Below, one piece after another: positions 25,414 through 33,672 of a DNA stretch of 64,000 bases. Each line of letters starts with the position of its first letter. Positions within the stretch are counted from its first letter, which is position 1. A program made the position numbers and the translations under genes. Origin of the DNA: an uncultured Campylobacterales bacterium (GTDB taxonomy: Bacteria > Campylobacterota > Campylobacteria > Campylobacterales > Arcobacteraceae); contig CANLWY010000003.1 of NCBI GenBank assembly GCA_947494995.1, positions 62,001 through 126,000 of the forward strand. Direction: 5' to 3'. The notes beneath the pieces are model-generated. The model ran no database searches and was not told the DNA's origin. It saw only the letters and a program-made list of their open reading frames with translations.

Positions 25414-26084
25414 TATAACTCTTTTTTAAATTTTTCAATAAATGATAAATAAGAATGTTGATTTAAAATATACTGTTTTGAGGTAAAAAATGTTTCAAAT
25501 ATCAGGTGCCAAATCTCTTTGTTGTTAACATTTTCAATTTTTCCGCAAAATAGATTTTGCATTTTTCTTTCAATACTTACCATTTCTTGTGCAAGTGTAG
25601 CATACTCAATTAATATTGAGTAATCAATATTGAGTTTCTTATATTCTGTGATTAAGTTTATTAAAGAGAGTTCTTTTTTTGTATACTCTTCATCTTTTAA
25701 TAAAACAATTACCTTTTTTTCAATTAACTCATCTAATATAGACTCATCAATTTCAGTTATTTCAATAATTTGTTCTTTTGTATATGTTGTTTTATCATTG
25801 TTTATTCCCATATATGCATCTACTAAAGGTATTAGCATTGATTTTGAACTTGTCAATTTATGATCATCGTTTTGCATAATTTCTTTTAGTTGGGAAATAG
25901 AACAATTTAAGTCTGTTTGCATATATTTAATATATTTTAATAAATCTACATGCTCTTGATTATATTTATGAACATTTGGTTTTATTTTTTCTGCTTGAGG
26001 TAATAGACCTTCTTTTATATAGTATAAGATGGTAGATTTAGGTACCCCAGTTATTTTTACTAATTGAGACATGCTATATTGCAT
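25413..26084 (-). CDS. MerR-family transcriptional regulator
   Basis: A 223-residue regulator with an N-terminal winged helix of the MerR type (YSMSQLVKITGVPKSTILYY, IKEGLLPQAEK, HVDLLKYIKYMQTDLNCSIS). The C-terminal part is long and helical and has only one Cys (LFCGKIENV), so it is not an obvious metal sensor. It diverges from the AhpD-like gene across a 100-bp gap containing a 19-bp palindrome, the expected operator. It also leads the minus-strand run down to the methyltransferase. Confidence 0.88.
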   Translation of the reverse strand: MQYSMSQLVKITGVPKSTILYYIKEGLLPQAEKIKPNVHKYNQEHVDLLKYIKYMQTDLNCSISQLKEIMQNDDHKLTSSKSMLIPLVDAYMGINNDKTTYTKEQIIEITEIDESILDELIEKKVIVLLKDEEYTKKELSLINLITEYKKLNIDYSILIEYATLAQEMVSIERKMQNLFCGKIENVNNKEIWHLIFETFFTSKQYILNQHSYLSFIEKFKKEL

Positions 26085-26117
26085 AGTTTTCCTTAATTTA
26101 GTTTTTATATGAAATTA

Positions 26118-26136
26118 TGTAAAGTGTCACTTTACA
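26118..26136. promoter_or_regulatory. 19-bp palindrome between MerR and AhpD-like genes
   Basis: TGTAAAGTG-T-CACTTTACA is a perfect inverted repeat in the divergent gap (26085-26184). MerR proteins bind such dyads within over-long promoter spacers, so this is the likely operator for the regulator at 25413-26084, controlling itself and the 26185 gene. Confidence 0.7.
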
Positions 26137-26184
26137 ATTTACATAATATGCATGAAATTAGATTATATCAAAAGGAAAATAAAA

Positions 26185-26511
26185 ATGGGTAGATTGGAAG
26201 AAGTAAATAGTATAGTTACAAAGGTTGCATCTCATAGAAAAGAGGCAATTGATAGTTTTATGCAGTTTGCAAATATTGTAAAAGAGGCAAAATCTCTTGA
26301 TTTAAAAACTAAAGAACTTATACTTATTGCTTTAGGCGTAAATAGTAAATGTGAATGGTGTATTGCTGCACATATTGCAGGAGCTGTAAGTGCAGGAGCT
26401 ACAAAAGAAGAGATTTTAGATAGTTGTATGTTAACAGTATTAATGGGTGGTGGACCAAATCTAATGCACATGAGCATAGTTAATGAAGAGTTAGAAAAAC
26501 ATTTTAAATAA
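26185..26511 (+). CDS. Carboxymuconolactone decarboxylase/AhpD-like protein
   Basis: A 108-residue helical protein of the AhpD-like clan. The redox-active motif is NSKCEWCIAAHIAGAVSAGA: CxxC followed by His in the AhpD arrangement, which supports a thiol-peroxidase or alkylhydroperoxidase role. ATG 26185 is preferred over 26152 because AAAGGA precedes it and MGRLEEVNSIVTKV is a natural start. It is divergent from the MerR gene with a shared palindrome. The MerR/AhpD pairing suggests response to a reactive or electrophilic compound. Confidence 0.85.
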   Translation: MGRLEEVNSIVTKVASHRKEAIDSFMQFANIVKEAKSLDLKTKELILIALGVNSKCEWCIAAHIAGAVSAGATKEEILDSCMLTVLMGGGPNLMHMSIVNEELEKHFK

Positions 26512-26571
26512 TATTCTTGCATAATAAGTGAAAATTTGGTATTTTATACTAAATTTTCACAAAGATATTAA

Positions 26572-27288
26572 ATGCCAGACGAAATATTATTAGGAATAAT
26601 CTCATTTTTAACATCAACTATTGCAGGAGTGGTAGGACTTGGTGGAGGTTTAATTCTTATTACTATTTTACCATCGTTTCTTCCTTTAAATGCATTAGTA
26701 CCTGTTCATGGATTAACTCAGTTATCAAGTAATGTTAGTCGTGCCTTTTTTGGCTGGAAGGATGTAAAGGTAGAAGTAATACCAAAATTTCTTTTTGGTT
26801 CTCTTTTAGGAGTCTCTTTTTTTGCTGTAATTTTATATTTTGTCTCACTTGAGTATGTTCCTTTATTTATTGGCTTATATATTCTTTTATCTCTTTGGAG
26901 TAATAAGTTTAATAAAAAGATAGAACGGTTTGAAAGTTATGTTTTAATAGGTTTTTTTCAAAGTGGTTTATCTATTATAGTTGGGGCAACTGGGCCAATT
27001 GCAACAACACTACTTGTAAAAGACTACAATGATAAACATACTGTTGTTGCTACTGCAGCAGTACTTAAAAGTATAACTCATCTTTTAAAAGTTATAGTAT
27101 TTATATTTTTTGGCTTCGTTTTCTTTGATTATATAGGAATTTTAACTACTATGATTATTGGTGCAGTTGCTGGATCTTGGGCTGGAACCAAACTAAGAGA
27201 TAAAATAGATGGCAAAAAATTCATGTTTGCTTTAAAACTTTTATTGTCAGCTCTTGCAATAAAACTAATTTTTGAACTTTTTATTTAA
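26572..27288 (+). CDS. TauE/SafE family membrane transporter
   Basis: A 238-residue inner-membrane protein with about eight helices in two related halves. The family repeat is seen as STIAGVVGLGGGLILITILP in the first half and FFQSGLSIIVGATGPIATTL in the second, and GAVAGSWAGTKLRDKI precedes the last helix. Members export sulfite, sulfoacetate or other organosulfur anions; the substrate here is unknown. It is 60 bp downstream of the AhpD-like gene in the same direction. Confidence 0.88.
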   Translation: MPDEILLGIISFLTSTIAGVVGLGGGLILITILPSFLPLNALVPVHGLTQLSSNVSRAFFGWKDVKVEVIPKFLFGSLLGVSFFAVILYFVSLEYVPLFIGLYILLSLWSNKFNKKIERFESYVLIGFFQSGLSIIVGATGPIATTLLVKDYNDKHTVVATAAVLKSITHLLKVIVFIFFGFVFFDYIGILTTMIIGAVAGSWAGTKLRDKIDGKKFMFALKLLLSALAIKLIFELFI

Positions 27289-27341
27289 AATCTAATGTAA
27301 ATAAAATTAACTTTTTATTATAATTTGCATAAGGATATGAT

Positions 27342-27941
27342 ATGCAAATGAAAATGAAATTAATTTTAACAATAATAAGTACTGCACTTTTATTTAGTGC
27401 ATGTTCTAATACTCAGCCACAAGAAGCACCTAAAAAGGTTCTAAGTGAAGAAGAAGTAAAGTTTGAAGCTAGAAAGGCTATAAGAGTTGTTGGTGGAGCT
27501 TTTATGCAAACACTAAAAGCAAAAGTAAGAGAAGGTGGACTTTCAAATGCGGCAACATTCTGTTCTGCTCATACAGATGATTTATACAATGAGGTATCAA
27601 AAAATTTAGATGAAGGTGTATCTGTTAAAAGAATAACTGATAAACCAAGAAACATGCAAAATATGGCTACTGATGAACAGCTATTGGTTCTTAAAGAAAT
27701 TCAAAGAAAATTTAATAACAATGAAAGAATTGGAATGGTAGTGAAACAAAAATCAGAAAATCATTATCAAGTATATAAACCAATAATAATGATGGCAAAG
27801 TGTTTAAACTGCCATGGTGATTCTAAAACAATAAATAAAGAAGCTTATGAAATAGTCTCTAAAAAATACCCTCAAGATATGGCTATAAATTATAAAGCAG
27901 GTGATTTTAGAGGTGCTTTTTTAGTTGATATAATCAAATAA
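27342..27941 (+). CDS. c-type haem lipoprotein with Tll0287-like (DUF3365) domain
   Basis: A 199-residue envelope protein. The signal sequence ends in a lipobox (ALLFSACSNTQ), so it is a lipoprotein. The body is a DUF3365/Tll0287-like sensor fold and holds one haem-c site, CLNCHGDSKT, preceded by YQVYKPIIMMAK. Such domains are found as gas or redox sensors. It is a stand-alone protein, not fused to a kinase. It has its own short upstream region (53 bp) and precedes the TetR gene. Confidence 0.82.
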   Translation: MQMKMKLILTIISTALLFSACSNTQPQEAPKKVLSEEEVKFEARKAIRVVGGAFMQTLKAKVREGGLSNAATFCSAHTDDLYNEVSKNLDEGVSVKRITDKPRNMQNMATDEQLLVLKEIQRKFNNNERIGMVVKQKSENHYQVYKPIIMMAKCLNCHGDSKTINKEAYEIVSKKYPQDMAINYKAGDFRGAFLVDIIK

Positions 27942-27986
27942 AACAATAGATTTTTTTACAAATTAAAATATTTAATTAAAAAAGTC

Positions 27987-28015
27987 TTGACATTTTAGAA
28001 TAAGTGTTCTATAAT
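27987..28015 (+). promoter_or_regulatory. Consensus promoter with TetR operator in its spacer
   Basis: TTGACA (27987-27992), a 17-bp spacer and TATAAT (28010-28015) match the sigma-70 consensus exactly. The spacer starts the inverted repeat TTTTAGAAT-AAGT-GTTCTATAA (27993-28014). The same operator with the same offset to the -10 box lies before the peroxiredoxin gene, so the TetR protein most likely represses both. Confidence 0.8.
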
Positions 28016-28036
28016 CTTTCAAATGGAGTTTGAAAC

Positions 28037-28597
28037 ATGGCAAGACCTGTAGAATATGATTTAGATAAAGTACTTGACAGTGCAATGGAAATATTTTGGC
28101 AAAAAGGATATGAAGGTGTATCTATGGCTGAACTAGTTTCATATACAGGACTAAATCGTAGAACTATGTACTCTTTATTTAAGGATAAAGAAGGACTTTT
28201 TAGAGATGCTCTTGAAAACTATTATTCAAAAAGGTCAGCTTCTAAGTTGACTGTTTTAAGAGAAAATTCTGGAAAAAAAGGTATTGAAGTTTTCTTTCAA
28301 ACATTTATGTTTAGCGATAATTTTAAAGGGTGTCTTTTCTCAAATACAATGAGAGAAAAAGATTTTATGAATGATGAAACTTATAATATACCCAAAGAGT
28401 ATTTTGATAATATTTGTGCTCAAATGGAAATAAATCTTTCCCAAGCAAAAGAAATGGGTGAATTTAGCGGTGACGCAAGATCAATGGCAATGATAATAAT
28501 CACTTTTATTCATGGTTTTCATGTCTACGGAAAGTACAATCATTCAAAAGAAGATAGTGATACTATCATAAAAAATATCTTATCAATGATAAGATAA
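28037..28597 (+). CDS. TetR/AcrR-family regulator
   Basis: A 186-residue repressor with an N-terminal HTH (VLDSAMEIFWQKGYEGVSMA, ELVSYTGLNRRTMYSLFKDK) and a helical ligand-binding domain. One Cys in KGCLFSNTM (the position of Cys in several TetR proteins sensing electrophiles or oxidants) is notable beside a peroxiredoxin. A near-consensus promoter with an overlapping palindrome precedes it, and an almost identical palindrome lies before the downstream peroxiredoxin gene; autoregulation plus control of that gene is the likely circuit. Ligand unknown. Confidence 0.9.
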   Translation: MARPVEYDLDKVLDSAMEIFWQKGYEGVSMAELVSYTGLNRRTMYSLFKDKEGLFRDALENYYSKRSASKLTVLRENSGKKGIEVFFQTFMFSDNFKGCLFSNTMREKDFMNDETYNIPKEYFDNICAQMEINLSQAKEMGEFSGDARSMAMIIITFIHGFHVYGKYNHSKEDSDTIIKNILSMIR

Positions 28598-28610
28598 TTT
28601 TTTTTATATA

Positions 28611-28633
28611 TTATAGAATGATTATTCTATAAT
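28611..28633 (+). promoter_or_regulatory. TetR operator overlapping the peroxiredoxin promoter
   Basis: TTATAGAAT-GATT-ATTCTATAA (28611-28632) is a perfect 9+9 inverted repeat. TATAAT at 28628-28633 begins 17 bp into it, exactly as at the TetR gene's own promoter. The -35 region (TATATA) is poor. Confidence 0.78.
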
Positions 28634-28654
28634 ATTACAAATAAAGGAAAAAAA

Positions 28655-29308
28655 ATGTCAAGACTAATAGATGCTATAAAAGAGTATCAAGAAGGAACTT
28701 TTAAAAAGAAAGCTCCTATTGAAATTCAAGAGATAATGTTGGCTGCTACAAAAAAGTTACAAGATGAAAGTATTAGTAAAAATGCATTAAAAGTAGGGGA
28801 TAAATTTGAAAATGTTGAATTATTTAATATAGATGGACATAGTGTTAAACTACATGACTATTTTAAAAATAATGAATTTTTAGTTGTTAACTTTTATAGA
28901 GGTGGCTGGTGTCCGTATTGTAATTTGGAATTAAAAGCATTGCAAGAAATTCTTGATGATTTAAAAGCTTTAAATACTTCTTTAATAGCTGTTTCACCTC
29001 AAACACCTGATAACTCTTTAAGTACAAAAGAAAAAAATGAGTTAGAGTTTGAAGTATTAAGTGATATTGGAAATAAAGTAGCAAAAAAGGTTGGTCTTGT
29101 ATTTTCATTAGCTGATGAGTTAAAGCCTATTTATAAAGAGTTTGGAATTGATATTCCTGCTTCAAATAATGATGAAACATATGATTTACCTATGCCTGCA
29201 ACTTATGTTATCAATAAAAACAAAGAGATAATATTTTCATATATTGATGAAGATTATACAAAAAGAAGTGAACCAAGTGATATTCTTGAGGCAATAAAAA
29301 AGAATTAA
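28655..29308 (+). CDS. Peroxiredoxin-like AhpC/TSA family protein
   Basis: A 217-residue thioredoxin-fold protein. After a helical N-terminal extension (~60 residues), the redox site is NFYRGGWCPYCNLELKAL with a CPYC motif, in place of the usual PxxxTxxC of classical peroxiredoxins. SLIAVSPQTPDNSLSTKEKN and the cis-Pro region MPATYVINKNKEI complete the fold. This group is usually annotated peroxiredoxin-like and is often paired with TetR regulators, as here (57 bp downstream, shared operator). Probably thiol-dependent peroxide reduction in the cytosol. Confidence 0.88.
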   Translation: MSRLIDAIKEYQEGTFKKKAPIEIQEIMLAATKKLQDESISKNALKVGDKFENVELFNIDGHSVKLHDYFKNNEFLVVNFYRGGWCPYCNLELKALQEILDDLKALNTSLIAVSPQTPDNSLSTKEKNELEFEVLSDIGNKVAKKVGLVFSLADELKPIYKEFGIDIPASNNDETYDLPMPATYVINKNKEIIFSYIDEDYTKRSEPSDILEAIKKN

Positions 29309-29324
29309 TACTTTTAGGATAATA

Positions 29325-29354
29325 ATGTAAGATAGGTTATAACCTATCTTACAT
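29325..29354. terminator. 30-bp perfect palindrome between convergent genes
   Basis: ATGTAAGATAGGTTA / TAACCTATCTTACAT is a 15+15 perfect palindrome between the peroxiredoxin gene and the convergent SDR gene, including the last codons of the latter. It should act as a bidirectional terminator; T-runs are short. Confidence 0.7.
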
Positions 29355-30048
29355 ATGAACCATTATTAAAATCTATTGTTGCTCCATTTACATATTCTGG
29401 GCAAGAAGTTGCTAACCAAAACATAACTTCTGCTGCTTCTTCAGGCTTTGCAAATCTTCCGCTAGGAACTAACTTTTTAAATTCAGCTTTTCTTTCTTCA
29501 CTATTATCTTTTTGCATATCAGTATCTACAGGACTTGCTGCAATACAATTTACAATAATACCATCACTTCCTAATAGTTTAGCGAATATTTTTGTAGCAT
29601 TGATTACTCCTGCTTTTGCAATTCCATACCAAATATCAGGATGACCTACTTGTCCTGCAATAGAAGTGTTATTTACAATTCTTCCATATCCTCTTTTTTT
29701 CATATCTTCCGAAAAAAGTGTCATAAGTTCAACTGGAGCATGAAGATCAACATTCATAATCTTTTCTTTTGCTTTTTTTGGATAGTTATCGTATGTATAT
29801 TTTGGTTGTAAAAAACCTGCATTATTAACTAAAGTATCTATTTCACCTACTTCTTTAGCTAGTTCTGATAAGTTTTCTATATTTGATAAATCATACTCTA
29901 TAGTAGTTACTTTTTCATTGTCCCTATATGGAAAATCTGAGAAATCTCTAGCAACAACAACTATATCATAATCTGCTTCTAAAAACTTTTTTACTAAAGC
30001 TAAGCCAATTCCTTTGTTTCCACCTGTTACAAGTACTCTTTTTAACAT
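29344..30048 (-). CDS. Short-chain dehydrogenase/reductase
   Basis: A 234-residue NAD(P)-dependent oxidoreductase of the classical SDR type. Cofactor loop LVTGGNKGIGLAL (TGxxxGIG), structural NNAG in IDTLVNNAGFLQP, catalytic Ser/Tyr/Lys in NNTSIAGQVGHPDIWYGIAKAG, and the post-motif IVNCIAASPVDTDM. FabG-like, substrate unknown. Its minus-strand promoter (TTGACA-N17-TATGAT) shares a GTCTAT element with the LrgA promoter, so the DauR-like regulator between them may control both. Confidence 0.92.
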   Translation of the reverse strand: MLKRVLVTGGNKGIGLALVKKFLEADYDIVVVARDFSDFPYRDNEKVTTIEYDLSNIENLSELAKEVGEIDTLVNNAGFLQPKYTYDNYPKKAKEKIMNVDLHAPVELMTLFSEDMKKRGYGRIVNNTSIAGQVGHPDIWYGIAKAGVINATKIFAKLLGSDGIIVNCIAASPVDTDMQKDNSEERKAEFKKLVPSGRFAKPEEAAEVMFWLATSCPEYVNGATIDFNNGSYVR

Positions 30049-30079
30049 ATTTTCCCTTTTTTATTTTTTAGTAGGATGA

Positions 30080-30108
30080 ATCATATCATTAAATAGACTT
30101 AATGTCAA
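30080..30108 (-). promoter_or_regulatory. SDR promoter with GTCTAT element in spacer
   Basis: On the minus strand TTGACA (30108-30103), a 17-bp spacer and TATGAT (30085-30080) lie 32 bp before the SDR start. The spacer contains GTCTATTTA beginning at its fifth base. The LrgA-like promoter at 30819-30847 has GTCTATAAA at the same offset. Confidence 0.65.
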
Positions 30109-30177
30109 TATAAATTAACAATATAGACAAAATATCTATATTTTAAGTTTAACTTCTTTTATTGTATTATTCACTCT

Positions 30178-30783
30178 ATGAATGAACAACTAAAAACTTT
30201 TATTCCTTTATGTGAATCTATAGGAAAACTTTTTTATCCAAATGTTGAGGTGGTTTTACACGATTTGGAGTCTAGAAAGGTAGCTCATATTGTAAACTCT
30301 TTTTCAAAAAGAGTAGCTGGTGATGATATGATAAGTGATCCTAAGGATTTAAGTTCTGTAAGTAGCGATATTATAGGACCCTATAGTAAAGTAAATATTG
30401 ATGGAACTAAGCTTAAAACTGTATCTACAATTATAAGAGATATAAAGAAAAACCCTATTGGAATAATCTGTATAAACTTTAAAGCAGAAGTTTTTGAAAA
30501 TATGTATGAGTCTTTGAAAGTATTGTTAAATATAGAAGAAGAGAATCAACCTCAAATGCTATTTTCACAAGATTGGAAAGTTCATACTCATAATACAATA
30601 AATAAATATCTAAATGAAAACAATCTTATTTTGGAAAATCTAAAAACTAAAGAGAAAAAAGAGTTAGTAATTCATCTTCATAAAGAAGGAATCTTTTCTA
30701 TAAGAAATGTTATACCTTACCTTTGTAAAGCATTAGAAGTTTCAAGAGCTGCTGTTTATAAATGGTTAAAAGAGATAAAGTAG
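30178..30783 (+). CDS. YheO/DauR-like PAS-HTH transcriptional regulator
   Basis: A 201-residue regulator: an N-terminal YheO-like PAS domain (LCESIGKLFYPNVEVVLHDL, NPIGIICINFKAEVFENMYE) and a C-terminal HTH (LHKEGIFSIRNVIPYLCKAL, EVSRAAVYKWLKEIK) like DauR. Such regulators control amino-acid or redox genes. A TATTAT box at 30165-30170 is only 7 nt before the ATG and there is no Shine-Dalgarno, so the mRNA may be leaderless. It lies between the SDR gene (divergent) and lrgAB (same direction) and is the natural candidate for their control. Confidence 0.88.
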   Translation: MNEQLKTFIPLCESIGKLFYPNVEVVLHDLESRKVAHIVNSFSKRVAGDDMISDPKDLSSVSSDIIGPYSKVNIDGTKLKTVSTIIRDIKKNPIGIICINFKAEVFENMYESLKVLLNIEEENQPQMLFSQDWKVHTHNTINKYLNENNLILENLKTKEKKELVIHLHKEGIFSIRNVIPYLCKALEVSRAAVYKWLKEIK

Positions 30784-30818
30784 ATATTGTAAATAAAAAG
30801 TCTATAAAATCACAAATA

Positions 30819-30847
30819 TTGACAATCTGTCTATAAATAACTATAAT
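30819..30847 (+). promoter_or_regulatory. Consensus promoter of the LrgAB operon
   Basis: TTGACA (30819-30824), 17-bp spacer, TATAAT (30842-30847), a perfect sigma-70 match 25 bp before the LrgA start. The spacer contains GTCTATAAA at the same offset as in the SDR promoter, a likely regulator site; a further TCTATAAAA is at 30801. Confidence 0.75.
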
Positions 30848-30871
30848 TCATTTTTTATTAAAGGTTTATAA

Positions 30872-31222
30872 ATGTTAAAAGGAATAATCACACTTTTATT
30901 TTTTCAATTTTTAGGGGAATGTATAGCTATACTTTTTGAACTATTAGTGCCAGGACCTGTTATAGGAATGGTACTTCTTTTAGTTTTTTTAATGATAAGA
31001 AAAGGAAGCTTTCCAAGCTTGGATAGTGCAGTAAATGTTCATCTAAGATATTTGCCTATGCTTTTTATTCCTGCTGCAATGGGAATTGTTACACAAGCAG
31101 ATATTATTTCAAAAGAGTTTTGGGCTATAACTATCTCTTTAGTTCTTGGAACTATAGTTGCACTTGCATTTTGCGCAAAACTTATGGATTATTTAACAAT
31201 AAAAAAGGAGAATAGAGGATGA
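30872..31222 (+). CDS. CidA/LrgA family holin-like protein
   Basis: A 116-residue inner-membrane protein with four helices. LrgA/CidA marks are FLGECIAILFELLVPGPVIG and the mid-region YLPMLFIPAAMGIVTQADII. With LrgB it forms a membrane pair implicated in export or uptake of small acids (pyruvate, acetate, glycolate) and in murein hydrolase control. It overlaps the LrgB gene by 4 nt (ATGA), and a perfect consensus promoter precedes it. Confidence 0.9.
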   Translation: MLKGIITLLFFQFLGECIAILFELLVPGPVIGMVLLLVFLMIRKGSFPSLDSAVNVHLRYLPMLFIPAAMGIVTQADIISKEFWAITISLVLGTIVALAFCAKLMDYLTIKKENRG

Positions 31223-31932
31223 ATTTTGATGCTTTAGTTGAATATATAACAACAACTCCTTTATTATGGTTACTTTTAACTCTAGGTGCTTTTAAAATTG
31301 GAATAATAGTTTATGAAAAGTTTGATAAACATACTTTATTACAACCTATCATAATCTCATATGTGATTATAATGTCTGTACTTTTAATTTCAGGAGCTTC
31401 ATATGAAGAGTATTTTAAGGGTGTTGAGATTATACACTTCTTCTTAGGTCCTGCTACTGTTGCATTAGCTTTACCTTTGTATAGGAATTTAAAATTTATA
31501 AAGACACTTTTTATGCCAATTGTTTTGACACTACTTATAGCTGGAAGTTTTTCAATTATATTTGCTGTTGGATTATTATGGGCTTTAGATGCGCAGTTGC
31601 CAACTATTTTATCAATGACAACAAAATCTATTACAGCTCCAATTGCAATTATTACATCTGAACAAATAGGTGCAATTCCTTCTCTTGCAGTTGGATTTGT
31701 GTTAATAACTGGAATTATTGGCGCACTTTTAGGGACATTTATTTTTAAAATTATGAAGATAAAACATGATACTTCAAAAGGTTTTGCTCTTGGAGTAATA
31801 TCTCACGGAATAGGAACTGCAAGGGCTTTTGAAATATCAGAAAAAGCAGCTGCTTTTTCTGCTCTTGCTATGGGACTAACAGGAGTTTTAACTGCTATAT
31901 TCTTACCTTTGATAATTCAGTTTTTAATGTAA
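31219..31932 (+). CDS. LrgB family membrane protein
   Basis: A 237-residue protein with about seven helices, partner of the preceding LrgA/CidA-like protein. Family signatures: FLGPATVALALPLYRNLKFI, TKSITAPIAIITSEQIGAIP, and GFALGVISHGIGTARAFEIS. Full length. The 4-nt overlap with the LrgA gene gives coupled translation. Transport of glycolate/pyruvate-like acids is known for plant and bacterial relatives; the substrate here is not determined. Confidence 0.92.
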   Translation: MNFDALVEYITTTPLLWLLLTLGAFKIGIIVYEKFDKHTLLQPIIISYVIIMSVLLISGASYEEYFKGVEIIHFFLGPATVALALPLYRNLKFIKTLFMPIVLTLLIAGSFSIIFAVGLLWALDAQLPTILSMTTKSITAPIAIITSEQIGAIPSLAVGFVLITGIIGALLGTFIFKIMKIKHDTSKGFALGVISHGIGTARAFEISEKAAAFSALAMGLTGVLTAIFLPLIIQFLM

Positions 31933-31936
31933 TATT

Positions 31937-32371
31937 TTACTCAAAGAGCATAAAATACATTCCTGTACCCATAATAGATGAGATCGTAATAAGAGAAAAA
32001 ACTATTTTCCCTAATAGTTTATGTCTTTTATTATCAAGATTCTTATGTTTATATGCTTTAATTGAAGAAAAAATCAAGTAAGCCCAAAGTATAACGCCTA
32101 CTATAGCGATAAGTATATGAATAATTAAATAAATAAGCATAAAAGATTCTGATGTACCGCTATACTGTTTATAGTATAAAAAACCGCCTTCTATTCTAAT
32201 CATAATTTCGAAATATAATATAATGATAAAGGTTAAGATAAAAATAGCAACTTGAGACTTTATGTGCAATTTATATCTTTTTTTAACTGCTTGAAAAATA
32301 CTTGAAGCTAATAAAAATGGAAGTATAATAAAATATATTGTTACGACTGTCATATAAAAAGGTGCTTGCAT
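31937..32371 (-). CDS. DUF420-like membrane protein
   Basis: A 144-residue inner-membrane protein with four helices (~7-26, 42-62, 78-101, 122-141). Conserved His in LIIHILIAIVG and in KRHKLLGKIVFSL, with the overall pattern of the DUF420/CtaM-like group linked to haem-copper oxidase biogenesis. No oxidase gene is adjacent. It converges with lrgB, 4 nt apart. Confidence 0.7.
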   Translation of the reverse strand: MQAPFYMTVVTIYFIILPFLLASSIFQAVKKRYKLHIKSQVAIFILTFIIILYFEIMIRIEGGFLYYKQYSGTSESFMLIYLIIHILIAIVGVILWAYLIFSSIKAYKHKNLDNKRHKLLGKIVFSLITISSIMGTGMYFMLFE

Positions 32372-32481
32372 TTTGATCCTTATTTTGTATCGTCTTTTTA
32401 TATGTATTATATCATTTTATTGTATTTGACTTTTTTATTCATTAGTGATAGTATTCGAAAAATTTATTAAAAAGTATTTTA

Positions 32482-33672
32482 ATGATTAAAAATATATTTA
32501 AATCACGTGAAGCCTTACTTTATGTTATGTCTATATCAATGGTATTTTCATTTTCAGCTTGGATGAGTTTACTTAACAACTTTGTAATAGAAGTAGCTTC
32601 TTTTGATGGAAGTCAGATTGGAATACTTCAAAGTCTTAGAGAAATACCTGGTTTTTTAGCCTTTACTGTAGTTCTTGCAATAATCTTTGTTGCTCAACAA
32701 AGATTAGCTTATATCTCTATGATTCTGTTAGGTCTTGGTGTTATGGTTACTGGGTACTTTCCTAGTGCAATTGGCCTTTATATTACAACGGTGATTATGT
32801 CTATAGGTTTTCACTATTTAGAAACGCTAAATCAATCATTGTCTTTGCAATGGCTATCTAAAGAAAAAGCTCCTATAGTTTTAGGAAAGATAACAGCTGC
32901 AAAATCATTTACAGCTCTTTTAGCTTTTATGATTATCTATATTATGATGAAGTTTTATTCTGTTGAGTATAAATATGTGTATGCATTTTTTGGTGGAATT
33001 ACACTTCTTACAGGTATTTTAGCGTGGATAGGATTTGAACATTTTAAAGATGAGGTTGTTCAAGAAAAAAAATTAGTACTAAAAAAAGAGTATTGGCTTT
33101 TTTATGTATTAACTTTTTTTGCAGGTGCTAGACGTCAGATATTTGTTGTATTTGCAGGATTTTTACTAGTTGAAAAATTTGGTGTAGATATTCATAATAT
33201 GGTAGTACTTCTTTTTGTAAACTCAATTTTGACTATCTATTTTGCTCCAAAAATTGGTAAGTTTATTACAAGATTTGGAGAAAGAGTTACTTTAAAAGTA
33301 GAGTATATTGGTTTGATGTTAGTATTTATCTCTTATGCTTTTGTAGACAATTTATATTTTGCGTATTTTTTATTTGTTATTGACCATGTTTTGTTTGCAA
33401 TGGCTATTGCTCTTAAGACATATTTTCAAAAGATTGCAGATCCAAAAGATATTGCAAGTGCTAGTGCTGTTTCATTTACAATAAATCATATAGCAGCTGT
33501 ATTTTTACCAGTACTTTTAGGTCTTGTATGGTTATATTCACATTCTCTTGTATTTATTATTGGAGCAAGTATTGCATTCCTGTCATTTGCTCTATCTTTT
33601 TTAATTCCAGAACATCCAGAGCAAGGAGTTGAAACTACTCTAAAGGCTAAGAGAGTTAATCCTCTTTCTTAG
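32482..33672 (+). CDS. Major facilitator superfamily transporter
   Basis: A 396-residue protein with 11-12 hydrophobic helices in two halves, the MFS layout. Motifs are weak; FDGSQIGILQSLREIPGFLA in the first half and FAPKIGKFITRFGERVTLKV, a loop 8-9 signature (GxxxxRxGxR), in the second. Substrate unknown. Its 3' end overlaps the convergent zinc-ribbon gene by 17 nt. A DUF420-like gene diverges upstream. Confidence 0.88.
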   Translation: MIKNIFKSREALLYVMSISMVFSFSAWMSLLNNFVIEVASFDGSQIGILQSLREIPGFLAFTVVLAIIFVAQQRLAYISMILLGLGVMVTGYFPSAIGLYITTVIMSIGFHYLETLNQSLSLQWLSKEKAPIVLGKITAAKSFTALLAFMIIYIMMKFYSVEYKYVYAFFGGITLLTGILAWIGFEHFKDEVVQEKKLVLKKEYWLFYVLTFFAGARRQIFVVFAGFLLVEKFGVDIHNMVVLLFVNSILTIYFAPKIGKFITRFGERVTLKVEYIGLMLVFISYAFVDNLYFAYFLFVIDHVLFAMAIALKTYFQKIADPKDIASASAVSFTINHIAAVFLPVLLGLVWLYSHSLVFIIGASIAFLSFALSFLIPEHPEQGVETTLKAKRVNPLS

